Source: Amblyomma americanum (taxonomy: Eukaryota > Arthropoda > Arachnida > Ixodida > Ixodidae). From it: a DNA stretch of 64,000 bases. A program made the position numbers and the translations under genes. The stretch spans positions 77,412,350 to 77,476,349 of the forward strand of contig NC_135507.1 in NCBI RefSeq assembly GCF_052857255.1, read 5' to 3'. The notes beneath the pieces were generated by a model. The model ran no database searches. It was not told the DNA's origin and was given only the letters and a program-made list of their open reading frames with translations. Below, piece by piece: positions 33,371-46,000 of the stretch (positions are counted from its first letter, which is position 1; every line of letters begins with the position of its first letter).

Positions 33371-33880
33371 CCTGCACTGACCGAGCACCAACCGCATACA
33401 GAGTGGCCGCTGTTTGTCACACTTCGTGGAGAAAGTCGATTCAACCGATAATACGACTGCCTTCCAATCTTCTGCAGTCCAAGCGAGGTGGCTTGTGTTA
33501 ATGTCGAGGCGGAGTCATTTGTGTTGGGCGGTGAGAAGTAGCCTCTAGCAAGCGACGCTACTATAGGGGAGGTATATTCCTGCTGAGCGAAGCCGTTTCC
33601 TAATCGCCCACAGAGACATTGTCTGGATGCCTGCCCATTTCCTCCTCTATCTCGGCAGCGGCAGTATGGGGACTGCAGAAGGCGGCGGCAACGATCAGCC
33701 GGTCTTCCTCCTCACTGAGGGATCTCGGACGTCAGCTAAGGACCGCGTCGCCAATCCTCTCTTCTTCTAGGAAGGCACGCACAATGCGGGTTCCTGTCTC
33801 TATACTGCGCACCCTACCTCGGCAGCAACGCTTCTCCGGGACCTGCCCTCCAGAACTAGCGTCACGATTTGCACTCTTAT
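33370..33880 (-). pseudogene. Tc1/mariner-like transposase remnant
   Basis: On the minus strand: RIVRAFLEEERIGDAVLS, a stop, RPRSLSEEEDRLIVAAAF, AAAEIEEEMGRHPDNVSV, KRLRSAGIYLPYSS and HLAWTAEDWKAVVLSVEST. The last motif corresponds to W-x-x-V-x-FSDES, where the first catalytic Asp is replaced by Val. Several stops are present and the C-terminal half is missing. This is the paired helix-turn-helix and start of the DDE domain of a Tc1-type element. Confidence 0.7.
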
Positions 33881-33999
33881 AGCGAAGTTGACGCGCGGCA
33901 TCTCTTTTTCCTTCTGGGGAGATCGCTAGAGCGCGAATCTAATTTATAACACCTCTTGTCGTCCTTCACGAATGTGGCGTACGATATCACCGCTTTTAT

Positions 34000-36204
34000 T
34001 GACTTGTTCTATCGCTTAGGCAACAACCAATCGACCGCTTATTTCAGGCAGATATTCCCTCTTCATTCCAAGCCATCCTTCACAGAGTGGCTGATGCTGC
34101 TCCCGAAAATAACTGCCTAACAACTATCCCCATCTTCACTCTTCGCCTAATGGAGCAAAGCAATATGAAAAACAAAAAAAGGAAAAGAGAGACGGCGACA
34201 CAGAAAAGGAAATTCGTTGGAGGCATTAAAATATATTTTAACTGCGGGAAGGTGGAGTCCGTATAAGACTCATTGCACTGATTTGAATTTGAGTGGTGAC
34301 GTCACGCCGCGCAACCGCAGTGTTGCTGGGCGGCGGATCACACCACACGCCACAGTGGGCAGTTTGCTCACAGATCAGTTGGCAGGTTGTGACACGTGAC
34401 CAGGTCACGTGACCTAGGATGTAACGGACGGACATCGCGATGTGACGTTACCGGACGGACGGCCACCGCGAGCATCAGCCACTAAAGGCTTTCGCATTAA
34501 TAAAATTTGCTGGGCCGCACAGTCCGCCAAAGCCCCCCGCTCTTAAAACTCAAGAATGCGAACGGACTTTTGTTATCAGCCTCTTCGTCACCTGCAGCGC
34601 CACGCCATATGTCATTCAGGCACTTCGGTGACCCCTCATGTGTGCTAATGTTTTTTACTCGCGATTGTTCTTGAAGACCACCGTTACGTTTGTCGCAACA
34701 CCTGTGGATGGAAGAATACCCTGAATCTGTTTGTTGTTTATAGTCGGATGCAACTCAAGAACGCAGCTGCTTTTTCCCATCAAAGGACCATTTTCCAGAC
34801 AGTAGCGTAGTCCGACTGTCATGAACATGCTAGAGCGGCAAAGCAGGGCGAAGTAGATGAAAGGGGATAGTCCATTTCCTCTATTGTCGGGGATAGACCT
34901 GCGTCTCTGTTGTGGCGCCGCTCCCTGCATTGTCACGCTGGCAAGATGACGACAATCGGCCGACGCCGTTGGCTGGAAGGGGGTCCTTTGACGGGGAAAA
35001 ACCGCTGTGGTCCCCAGTTGTATCCGGCTATAGTCACGACTAACTTCCTTGCCGATGGTCAGAAGCGCTGTAGCACATAAAGTTCCACGATTCTTAGTCC
35101 CGTGTCCTCCATCAAGAGTTGCTGAGTTGGCACTTCATACCGCAGGTTGACAAATAGGATGCATTCGTCGGAAAATTACTATCACTAAGCTCAGCTCCCA
35201 CCGGCGGCATGTTGTTGTTTTTTCTCGTGCTTTTGTAAATCTCCCAGAGATGAAAAAATACATATTAAAAAAAGAAAGTTGTCCCCTGAGCACTTTGGTC
35301 TCGGTGGATGTTGCCTTCCCTCATATCTGTCATAACGAGCATCATATATCCTCTTTCTGGTGAACTAATTAACCTGTGGTTATTCCAGATTAATCTGCCA
35401 CCCCCTGGGATTTCAGGCTATAGCAAATCCAAAGGAATCTGTCATGGGGAGAAAGGGAGAGTGAGTCGAAAGGAAGAATCGGTCGACACGAATGGTTGGA
35501 GGGACCCCTTTGAGGGGAACTTGCCGCTTCATTCTTGAGTTGTATATGACTATAGTCAGATACAAATCAAGCACAGAGCTGTCTCTCACCGTCAAAGAAC
35601 CTGCGTTCGGCCAATGCAGTGAGCATTTTCTCATGATCTGCCTAGCGTAACAATGCAGGGAACCATTCGACAATGCAGAGATGGGACAATACACAACCAT
35701 GGAAGGAGGGGGCTATCCCCTTTCGTCTGCTACTGCCTGCCTGGAATAGAACACGTGAAAAAAAGAAGCAGAGATTGCAAGGCCAAAAGACAGATGATTG
35801 TAATTGACTATCTACACAGTGAGCCCATAATTTGCATGATGTCATAGCTGCCGCCATACTATCTGGGACCAAAAACACGGCGAAAACCTGGTCGTTTTTC
35901 TGATCCCCTTACATTTCCAAGTAATCCGGGCGCACAGTGCTGTATCTGGACTCTGCGCCCAGAAACGGCGCACCAGATGTCATGTGAAAACTACCAGGCA
36001 AAATAGAAATGTCTCTATACATGTTAAATTACTCTATATTCATGATATTTTTACTAATCGCCTTATAACTTTTCGCGCACTGAGTCTTTGCGTATATATT
36101 TACCTGTGTTCACTATGGTCTCACAGTTTCTTATTTTTAACTCTTCACTCACCATGCACTCTGCACTCTTTGACGCCGTGTTATTACGTTTTACACTTCC
36201 CTCG
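34000..36204. other. Spacer between units with dispersed repeats
   Basis: No gene is recognised. 34,200-34,505 ends in the 'cactaaaggctttcgcattaa' motif shared with 29,421-29,440. 34,710-35,040 contains two cores of the 'ggctgg...gtatccgacta' family in opposite orientation, and 35,490-35,700 another with a short palindrome at its end. Confidence 0.45.
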
Positions 36205-36549
36205 ATCTAGCTTGGGACTGAGTGTACAAATTGTGAATGCCCACCTGCTATAGGGCCTAGTAAAAGGGCGTGCTGGATTAAAAATAACTTATAACAAGTT
36301 AAACAAAATTCATAGGGTACCACTCGAACCTGGCTGCACTGGTCATAATTGGCGCTACCATCTGATAACCTCCACTAAGTGGCCGCATGGGACAATAATG
36401 TTTCACATCGAAATTCCGCAGTTTGTATGGTTTTAAAGGGCTGCCTCCTACCATCGTTTCTTTTTTTTTTTTACTCTAGGAGACGATAAAGAGTATTCGT
36501 CCAACCGCTGCAGGAAGGGCGAACGGACACACGAAACAGAGTACAAATA

Positions 36550-36555
36550 TTTATT
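36550..36555 (-). promoter_or_regulatory. Putative poly(A) signal, PLK-like copy 2
   Basis: TTTATT on the plus strand (AATAAA on the gene strand) lies about 345 bp after the exon-6 stop, at the position conserved in all four units. Confidence 0.6.
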
Positions 36556-36899
36556 CAGAAGTTCACGGTACGAAAGTTAAAATCGCATTACAGCTGTAGC
36601 ACACATTAGAAATAATTAACTTGAATCCACCATTGGAGCCCACTCGCAGCCTTGGCAGTAGCGACAGAGGCATTGTCAAAAATATCATCTGTATACTTGT
36701 ATTCGAATGACAAAGAATTAACAGTGCATTTCAACAGGAAAAAAGATGCTTTAGCGCTTTAATGAAAACAAAAGCTTCCTAAACCTTGTACAGTGAAAAA
36801 AAAACAATGGTTACAACACCAGTAACAAAAGGAGAAAAAAAAAAAACTCGGCCGCTGCCCAAGTTCTTAATAAGCGCCGCCGTTTCCATGTGGGCCCCT

Positions 36900-37003
36900 T
36901 TAGCGTAACCTTCGTATTTCTCCGACCCGTGTCTCCGGTCGGTTGAGTCCTGGGCGGTGCTGAGTGCCTTCGTATGAGGCAAGCAGGTGTGGAGGAAGCA
37001 ACC
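36900..37003 (-). CDS. PLK-like copy 2, exon 6 (terminal exon)
   Basis: After CTCCTTCCAG it completes Gly and reads LLPPHLLASYEGTQHRPGLN then RPETRVGEIRRLR and TAA (36,900-36,902). Alignment with copy 1 needs one 3-bp gap, and both frames end at the same place, with TAA here and TGA there. Confidence 0.7.
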
Positions 37004-40000
37004 CTGGAAGGAGAGGGCGAAAAATATTCAGGGGCTGCGGGCATGGATCAATGCCTTAAAGTAGTCTGGGTGATTAGCACTTCCGGAGAGAAGAGGCCGC
37101 GGACCTTTTGAGACACGCACTTTGCTATTCGTAGTCAAAGAAGAAAACCTCGAAAATCTGAACGCAAGTTAAAGGTGCTAGCAGGAAATAAAATTTAAAA
37201 AATCTCAGGAATGAATGCCCTTGTAGAACATTCTTCCACGCAATCCATGAGCTGATGTTTCTCAACAATGAGAGTTCCTTTCCACTGTGTCAAGTGCTTA
37301 AGAAGTTGTACCCATGCCTGAAAAGCTACATCCACGTATAACTAGTTGCAGTAGATTGACGGAAATCTTTCTGATATGCAGCTCAGCTGGCCCCATTCGA
37401 AACCCTTTAAAATCGGCCTGTAACAGTAATCCATGCTGATAACTCTGCAAAGCCCGCATCGCAGGATACGAGTAAGGCGCTGCGCGTCTCGCAAACCGTA
37501 ACGAGTGTATACAGGCCGGCTGCACTCACGTTCAGTTGAAATACACACTGAATGTTGCCCCATGCAGAAACTATTCTTTCGTGTTGCCATGCACACAGGA
37601 CCCATTTCGCTTTATCGATTTCCACCGTTACAGGTACACGTTGTGTCCTTGCTGCCATTGATCGTTTTGTCTACCTGTATTATGCACAGCAGTTTTTCCC
37701 AACATGAATCCTATCACGGACATAGGAGAACGACTCGAAGTTGATGCCGAAGATATTGTTCTTGCGAGCCAAAGCCATAAAATTTTGTTCAGTGAATAAA
37801 AATTGCTGCATCAGCCTGCAATAAACTCACTTATCATGTGAGAAATTGTCATATCAGCAATATTTTATCGGGACCAACCTGGTTTCTGCTAAAGCGGACG
37901 AAAAAGCTACATATAATAAATGATACATTCGAATTTGTGCGAAGGCACATTTCGTGCTACATGGAAGACGACGATGAGCAGGCAGTGCCGAGAGACGGAG
38001 CGCTCGCGCTAGGCCAGCTGGGAACAGACAAGGCAACAGACAACGGGCTGCTTTGCTCGGGGTTGGTACGGGCCGGATCACTTCTTACGCACGAAAAGAG
38101 AAATTTTTCATTATGGCAACGACCTGTAGGAAGACCCAGTGCTTCGTTTCGTGTTCTTTCGACGCTAAATTTCGTGTTCTCTCGAATATGCTTCCACGAG
38201 AGTAAATAATGATCGGTGCGTAATGTTGCGCTTTTACATAGTGTCACGTGCACGTGGCGACAGCACGCGCAGGCCACCGCTCGTGCACGACCTCTGCCGA
38301 ACAATCCCAAATTATTGTGGCAATAAGCTCGGCCTTTTCGCCGAACGTAATTTATAGCAATTTTGCGTTGAAAAAATAAAAACGAACCATGATTGAAACA
38401 GTACAGGCCACAGAGACACAGACAGAGATGCAAGATGAAGCGTACCTTTCATCATGAACTCGTGGTGCATGATGGCTTCGATGCTCGGCCGCCTAGCGGG
38501 CTCCGGTTGGAGAATCCATCGGATGAGGGCACTCGCTTCGGGGGAGACAGTCCAGGGGATCTTGAATCTATTCATCTTGATTCTGACCACGGTCTCCGCG
38601 TTCGACGGCGAATCGATTGGGGGAAGCCCCACTAGCAGCTTGTACCTGCTGAAAGCAGTTTGCGGTCTGTCAGTGTCCGCTGTAATCCGCGCACTCTGTG
38701 GCGGCCAAAGTCACAACACGACACAGCTTGAAGCAGTGCGGGCACAGCCATGCTACGACACCCTTACCGGCCAAGCGCCACGAAATGGTAACAACGTAAG
38801 TGCGGGCAAACGACGCTCGATATGCACGTAAGTGTCCGGTTTTGAAAGTGAAGTGCATGATCTGATTTTTTTTAACATGAAGAGGAAGCTTATAGCAATT
38901 TTATGGATAATATTTTCTCTGAACCAATCGTTACTTTCCTGCATGGAAGATACGTATACCCGGTTGCGTAAATGAGAATCACGCCAACACGTTTTAAACC
39001 GTACTTTCTCGACAAATGATTTAACACCCACCACCGCCCTCAACTCTGGCCCGATTTGCTTCGCCCGTTTAAAATATAAATGCCACAGCCATAATTTATT
39101 CCCTCGTTATTGTTCCCACAAGGCAAGATAGGCGAGGATTTGCCAGTTTTTATATTCACATTTCCGGCATTAAACGCTCCCACTTATACATTTACGGACG
39201 GGTGCACCTGTGCGATGTGCACCGAGCTTTATTCGTAAGCATCAACTTGTAAACAGTTGCACACAGTTTTGCGCGATCATCAGGTGAGACTCACATGATG
39301 CACCCGACGGCCCAGAAGTCCGCTGCGTAGCTGTAGCCCTTCTGGGTCAGCATCTCGGGGGCCATGTAGTTGGTGGTTCCGCAAACGGACCTCTTGAGTT
39401 GCCACGAGTAGGGGACGCGGGTGTCGAGTCCGAAGTCGGCCACCTTGAGTTGCGAGTGTTGGGTGAGGAGCAGGTTTCCGGGCTTCAGGTCTCGGTGGAT
39501 TACGTGCTCCTGCACCAGGTACTCGCAGGCGCGGAGCAGCTTGCGCATTAAATACCGCACCTCGGATTCGGACTGCCACCCTCTGGGCCGGTGCATCTCC
39601 TCCAGAGACTGCAAAATAAATGCGTTAATGAAGCTTGGGGAAGAACTTTGAAGGTCAGACACTCCAAAGAACATCACAAAAAAAATCGGATTCCCTCAGG
39701 TTTCAGACTGGGACATGACGAATCTGGCGCACTCCAGTCTGGGGAAGGCTTAATTCAGTTGTTTTTTTGCTGCAAGAAACAGTGCCCACATTAAGGCATC
39801 ACAATATTAAAGGACCGTTTTGAAAAAAATCACGTTTAAATTTTTTGCTATGCCTTAAATTATGATTGGAGAACGCGACGTGCCCTTTCTCGCAAAAATT
39901 GCCGAAAGAAATAAACAACCAAATACATAATCGAGTAACCTAATCCAAGGTCGTCTAAATTATTCCGGAGGCCTCCGCTACAGCGTCCTTCATAGCCTGA

Positions 40001-43000
40001 GTTGTTTTGGGACCATGAGAGCAATTAAACGAAATAAAAGCGAACCTCGAGAACATTAGGAACGTTTTCCAATAAATGCAAAGAAAATAAGTGGAAACAC
40101 GAGCCACCGAGGAGCCGGAATGTTAACACACCTGTCTTGTGCACAGCTCCAAGATGATGTAGACGTTCTTGGCGTCCTCAAAGTTGCCGTGGAAGCGAAC
40201 GACGTTCTCGTGGCACAGGGTTCTGTGGATGTTGATTTCCTCTTCGAGCTGTAGACAACAAATTAATTAGTAATTTCGCAAAAGGTTGTATTAAGCGTAA
40301 TCAAAATAAGCAAAAAGTGTTGACTAAAGGCGCTGGTAGTTGTAATTATAAACCCTTGCGCTGAAAATGAAAAAAAAAACATTACGATGGCAAAGGCAAT
40401 CGGCCACTAGAGCGAAATCTTGCAACATACGGCTCCATTGATACTTGTTTACCGGAATTAGGTGTAAGTTTTGTCCCCTGCTTGTGACTCTCATTTGCAG
40501 ATAGAAAGTTGCACGAAAATTGGCAGCAGCATCTAAATGAAATGAAGAGATTGCAGTCTTTTAAGGTTAAGGTGTTACTTTCGACGAAAATGGAGGTTAG
40601 ATAAGCGTTAGAAACGGCCACAAATCGACACACAGGGGCCATAATCTATAAGAACCCACCATTCATATCGAATCTATTTGGTCCTATCGTGATAGTCACT
40701 GTTGTTCTATGATATTGACGCGTACTTCAAGCGTCCCTAGAAGTCACCATTGGCTCATATGAGACCGGACCTCGCCATATCAGCGAAAATGGTTTGGTAG
40801 TTATCCACTGATGCTTGAAAGCGATAGCAGCATGACTGAACAACAGTGACGAATTCGAGATAACTAAATGGACTCGAAATCGAAAGTGGTTAATTTATCA
40901 TAATAGAATACGGCCTCGAAGCCCAAATCCACTAAACGTTTAGGTTTCGAACAGGCTGGCTTTGACGACTCGTCATTTTGGCGTAAACGCGGGCAGGGGA
41001 ATATGGTGGGAGGACGAGAAGGAGACACAACCAATCAGCGATCACGCGAGCTTTCTTTTGCATTCGCTGGACGGTGCCACAAATTTTGAACATGCGCTCG
41101 AATCCTATGCCGCAGGACAACCTTCGTTACTTTCGTTTTCGTATGGTTCGGTGCGTCGGCCCGCCTCGCTGCAGCGGCATCGTCAGAAAAAATGGCTGGG
41201 GTTCAACATGGCTAGAAGTTTGTTAAACGATCGAAAGCTCTGTTAAGCATGGTCTCCACTGTGTCAAATAAACTGCCAACGTGAGACACCCAGTAGGCAT
41301 GTGATCCCGTGGTCATACTATTAGAGCGTGGGACATACCAGCGAGCAGTGAAGTTCGGTTTGACCTCATGAGGCATTTATGGTCATTGCCTCATCCACGT
41401 CGAAACAGGATGTTGTACCGCGAGGAGTAGAGCCCTCGCTCTAAAAGCCAAAAAATCATTGTTTTTTCTCCTCAGTGTCCAATTAAGAAAAATTCTACAA
41501 ACAGAAAAGAAAGAGAAATACGAAGCGCAGTGATATAGGAACTCACATATTGCCAGAGAATGTCCGATGTAAGATGTCTCTTCGGGATGACTTTGCCTGC
41601 GTACACCACGTTCGCCTTTCTGTCCATGAACTCGTAGACGTGCGCAAATCCGCCCTGAAAAAGTAATGCCAGCCTTGTTTCATTTACACCCAAATGAGGG
41701 GAGAATGCTGTCGCAGTGAGTGACTGAAACACTCGGGCAGTGGATTCGTTCATTCGAAGACGAAACTGCCTTGATGTCTAAGTGCTCAAATTAGACCGCA
41801 GCAACAAATTCATGACATCTGGGACGAATACAAGCTGAAACTAGGTATGCTTCAAAGGTATGATTCAGTTCACAAAGCATAGCAGACAGGAATATGTAGG
41901 CAGTCCTTACAGGTTCGCACGAAAAGTGCCGAAATTTCGTGTTTCAGCGCAATTATCCAGCAGTCGTTCGCAATAAACTTTTTGAGGCATTAGGATGCCT
42001 TTAATTGACACAGTAATGCCTGTATAGTAGGGGACGTCAGAAGACAGGAGAATCGCATTAAGGAATAAACTGAGCAATATGACTCTCAAATGACAACATT
42101 AAACAATGACACCACATCTGTAACCGAGTTCTTCCGGTTTTGCAATGTCGCAGTCGTCCTGTCCACATGACGAGCTACCCTCCGTCCGCCTCCCAAACGA
42201 CAAAGTCGCCGCGGTGGCTCAGTGTTTATAGCGCCCTGCTGCGGAGCCGGGGTACGCGGGTTCGAATCCGGCTGCGGCACACGCGTTTCAGTCGAGTTGA
42301 AACGCAAACGGCGAACGTCTGCTGAGCGACGTCGGTGCCTGTTGCAGATTCCTGAAAGAGCTGTTCACCCTCTTTGCGGAGCGTCCTTAACCTCCTTGCT
42401 TTTAAGAATAGCAAGATTCAGAATAAGGCGAATCTATCCGAAAACCAATGCCGGTCCCAATTGGTCGAAATTATTCCGGTGCTGTACACTAAAGCACCTC
42501 TATCTTCTTTTACTCCCTTGCCTTACATCGGTGTTCAGGTGAACCGGCCTCTTAGTAGAAAACGCTGCTTTGCATAAAGATGCATTGTCCAACTGTTTTA
42601 TGATCGTTTGATTTAAGAGTCGCACTTACGAATTCTGTTGATTAAAGCCGCCCGTAGTCAGGACTCCCAACGAGAAAGCCCCCGTATTCTGACCACTGAT
42701 AAGAGCCGTCTTCGCCAAAAGTAATCAAACAACGAGACTTGATTCTCAGCTGTAGAGTGGAAAAATTACGATACCGCTCGTCTAAAACGTCTCGAAAGGT
42801 AAGCCTAAGGGCTACACGCCCAGGGTCTTTGACATCACACATTACACAATTTTTAAAGATACGCCTTTTGAGATTGAAGACCGCTTTTATAGGCATAACA
42901 CTGTAAACGGTCTGAAAACTACACATTTTTTTCAGATTTGCCTGTCTGGTAGGGTTTGAAGACTATAAGAAACTGCACATCTCCAACCAAAAACTTAAAT

Positions 43001-46000
43001 TTAACCCAGCGTTTCGAAGCCGACTCGGCTCCTTCATCAGGGGTGACTGAGGGCAGTAGCTAGCGTCGTTAATAGGGTTCACCAGTGGCAGTGTCCTTAG
43101 GAAATACATGGAAACTTTCAGAAGGTCTACCGTGTCTTAAGATGGCTCGATTTTTATGAGGTCTGTGGCAGCGTTGTCTACTTTAGTGGACAGAGGAATT
43201 GCTGTGGACGGATATTATTTTTTAAGTTTCATTTTTTTTACAAATCAGCGGTAAATATTCAGAAACATTGCACCTTTAGATATCTCGGTCTTTCATGTCA
43301 TCTCATGAAAAAACTAAGCCAGATATCAAAATATCGTCCGGATCATTTCCTCCCTTTTTCATTCTTGATTCTCAAGCCGCAATTGTCATCCATATCGAGC
43401 GTAGTGTTTGCCTTTTACAGGCTCTGAAAGCTGTGTATGTATTTTCTGCGGAAATTTGAAATTCGCGCGCAATTTAACTAGCACACGTGGCTCCATCTGG
43501 TGTCAGAATATTTTGTGGCTACTACACTCTACCACTAACCCCTTGGTCTTCTGTGTTCATGTGCCCAGGTTTTTACTGAGAACATGGACGGACTTGAGCT
43601 CTTTCTTGTTTTTTTCTAGCTTCGGCTGTATTCGGAAAGAAGTTCTGTTTTTCTTTTTTGCTCGAGCTTTTGGTGCGGAAAGGAAGTGGGATGGAAGGGC
43701 ACACCCAAAAGCGCCACCCCGCCCCTCCCGGCAGCCACACAATAATGCATTCGTATACGCCTGTCACACGGGCACTCTAAAGGCACTTTGAACTAATGCT
43801 CCTTTACGCTCCCAAAGGAGTACTACTTCAAGGGAGTTCGTCCGTGCTACACGGTCGCGGAACGACCTTCGCAAGAAGTTATTAGCGCCCTCATCGGCGA
43901 AAAGCGTTATTAAAATTGCAAACCTCACTTTACATGTAAATACAGAAATGTCACCTTTTTTTTGGTAACTTAGTTTTATAACCGTATTATGTTAAAGCAA
44001 CGCAATTTTAACTGTAATAATGGCATGATTTTCCAAGTACAGAGCATAATATCACAGTGCTCTGCCACACTGAGCGCAACTCGCTCAGTCTGGCTCAGGC
44101 ACAGCTTCGTTCTTCGGTTGTTCCCCTTGGTTCTTTTGCCCCTGCGATCGTTGTTTTTGTGGTTACGTTTTTCTGGTGTGCCTTGTGTTCGGCGGTCTCC
44201 ATCAAAATGAGTGACGATCCACGCGACGACCAGAGAAAATTTGAAATTGCGCTTGCAATGAGTGTGGTTTTGTCGTCGTCCGTGGACCTTGCGCTATCAA
44301 GGCGAAATGTGCGTGAAATAAGGCGGAGTCTCTTGGCGAATAACGCCTTGCTTATAGCACTGGCTATATGCAAGGCGTTGGTTTTATCGGTTTGGCACTG
44401 CCAGACGCCGCAGGTTCACCGCCACTCATTTTGTCGACACACACGCACACACACGCACGCACACACGTACGCACAAAACAAGCACGAAACTGTATAAAAA
44501 AAACGAGAAGTGCAGTCTCGCCGTGCGATAATCGTGGGCGAGCAGTGGCGACCTGAGTATAGTAGCAACAGCACCGCAGATGTGACGAGCTGCTCTCCGT
44601 CGCTACTCGCTACAAACAACAAACAACATAGCCGACATGGCGGCATATTGACCGTGGCTACGGTGACGCTCGTATATCTGGAACAAGAGTATAGTGTGGT
44701 GAGACTGCCAACACAAATGATCTTATATTTTAAAACACCACTGATCTTCTGAATTGAAATTATAAAATGAAAATTGAACGTTTCTTTTCTATTTTTATTG
44801 ATGGTGTTAACTCTCTTGGAGAGAGAGTACTCCCTTGAAGCCTCAAAGGACGAATTCGAGCTGCCTTGTTTCGAAGCTCTTTTGAGCTAGGTGTCCTTTG
44901 GCGCGTCCGTGTGGCAGTGCGCGTTCGTCCTTAGAGTAATGGAGCATTAGTTCAAAGTACCTTTACAGTGTCTGTGTGACAGGGGTATTAGTGCCAAAAC
45001 ACAGGAAGGGGCTCCCTATTCAGGACAGTGTGAGATAACGGCATTGTTACTTGCCCAGGGCAGGGGCGCAGTAACCCAGGTGGCGATGCAAGTCAAGAAT
45101 GCAGCTCCAAATATTCCTCATAGGAGGCCATCGAGCCAATTGCGGCACTTACATGAACGCAGCATGGCCTGGTTATTAGGTTATCGGGTCGAAAATCGGT
45201 ACTGGATTCATATAAACGCGCGCCGAGTCGGGAGTCGACGGGTCGTGTCCACACAACTCCACCACAAGGGGTAGGTTGAAACAACTCGACCCTGACCCGA
45301 TGTGCTTGTAAACGCTGTCGAGCCGAAATGTAGAGTTAGGGGGGGGGGGGGGGGATGATAAATGCGAGCTTGCTTTTCACGTGCGCCGTCGCGCCTCGGA
45401 TACAGCGATGGTGTTCCTCAATCTTGGAGGCTGCTACTGCTTGCTCCAAGCTTGGTGTGGCTACAGTTGAACCGGTCTCAAATCGCTAATATCGAATTCA
45501 TTAAGCACGCACTGGTTGAGTTGGATTGACCATGCTGAACCCGACCCCCGAATCTGCCCGACGCTATCGGGTTCATGTAAAGAGGGCTAAAGGCGCTGAG
45601 TGGTTGTCATGACTCAGCCATTAACCTCCTTTCACTGAGGCACTTGCCAATCACCTGCAATTTAACGCTATAGTTGCGTACAACTATCTATGGCAGTGCA
45701 ACAGCTCCCACCAAGGGGAGAAAGGACCCCCTCCTTCCTTTTCCTGCTCAGCCTCTGCTGCACTGCAACTGCAACGTCTGGAGAACCGGTCGAAGCCAAC
45801 GTTGGCCTCTGGCTCCAAGCTAGTGAAACCAGAATGTGTCGGATCGGCATCGAAACATCGGTTCTCTAATGAATCTTTATTCGATTGTTGCTCTTTCTCC
45901 GCAATTCTCCTCCTGACCAGGCATATCTCTGCCCAGACGTTATCAGTGCAGTTACTGTCGACTATAAGCGGGTAAGGGTCGGTACACCCTGTCTGCAGAA

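Noticed and set aside
25892..37000. Polo-box exons downstream of the kinase exons
   Set aside because: I searched the introns, spacer and flanks by eye for polo-box text and found none. Exon 6 ends in a stop in both copies.
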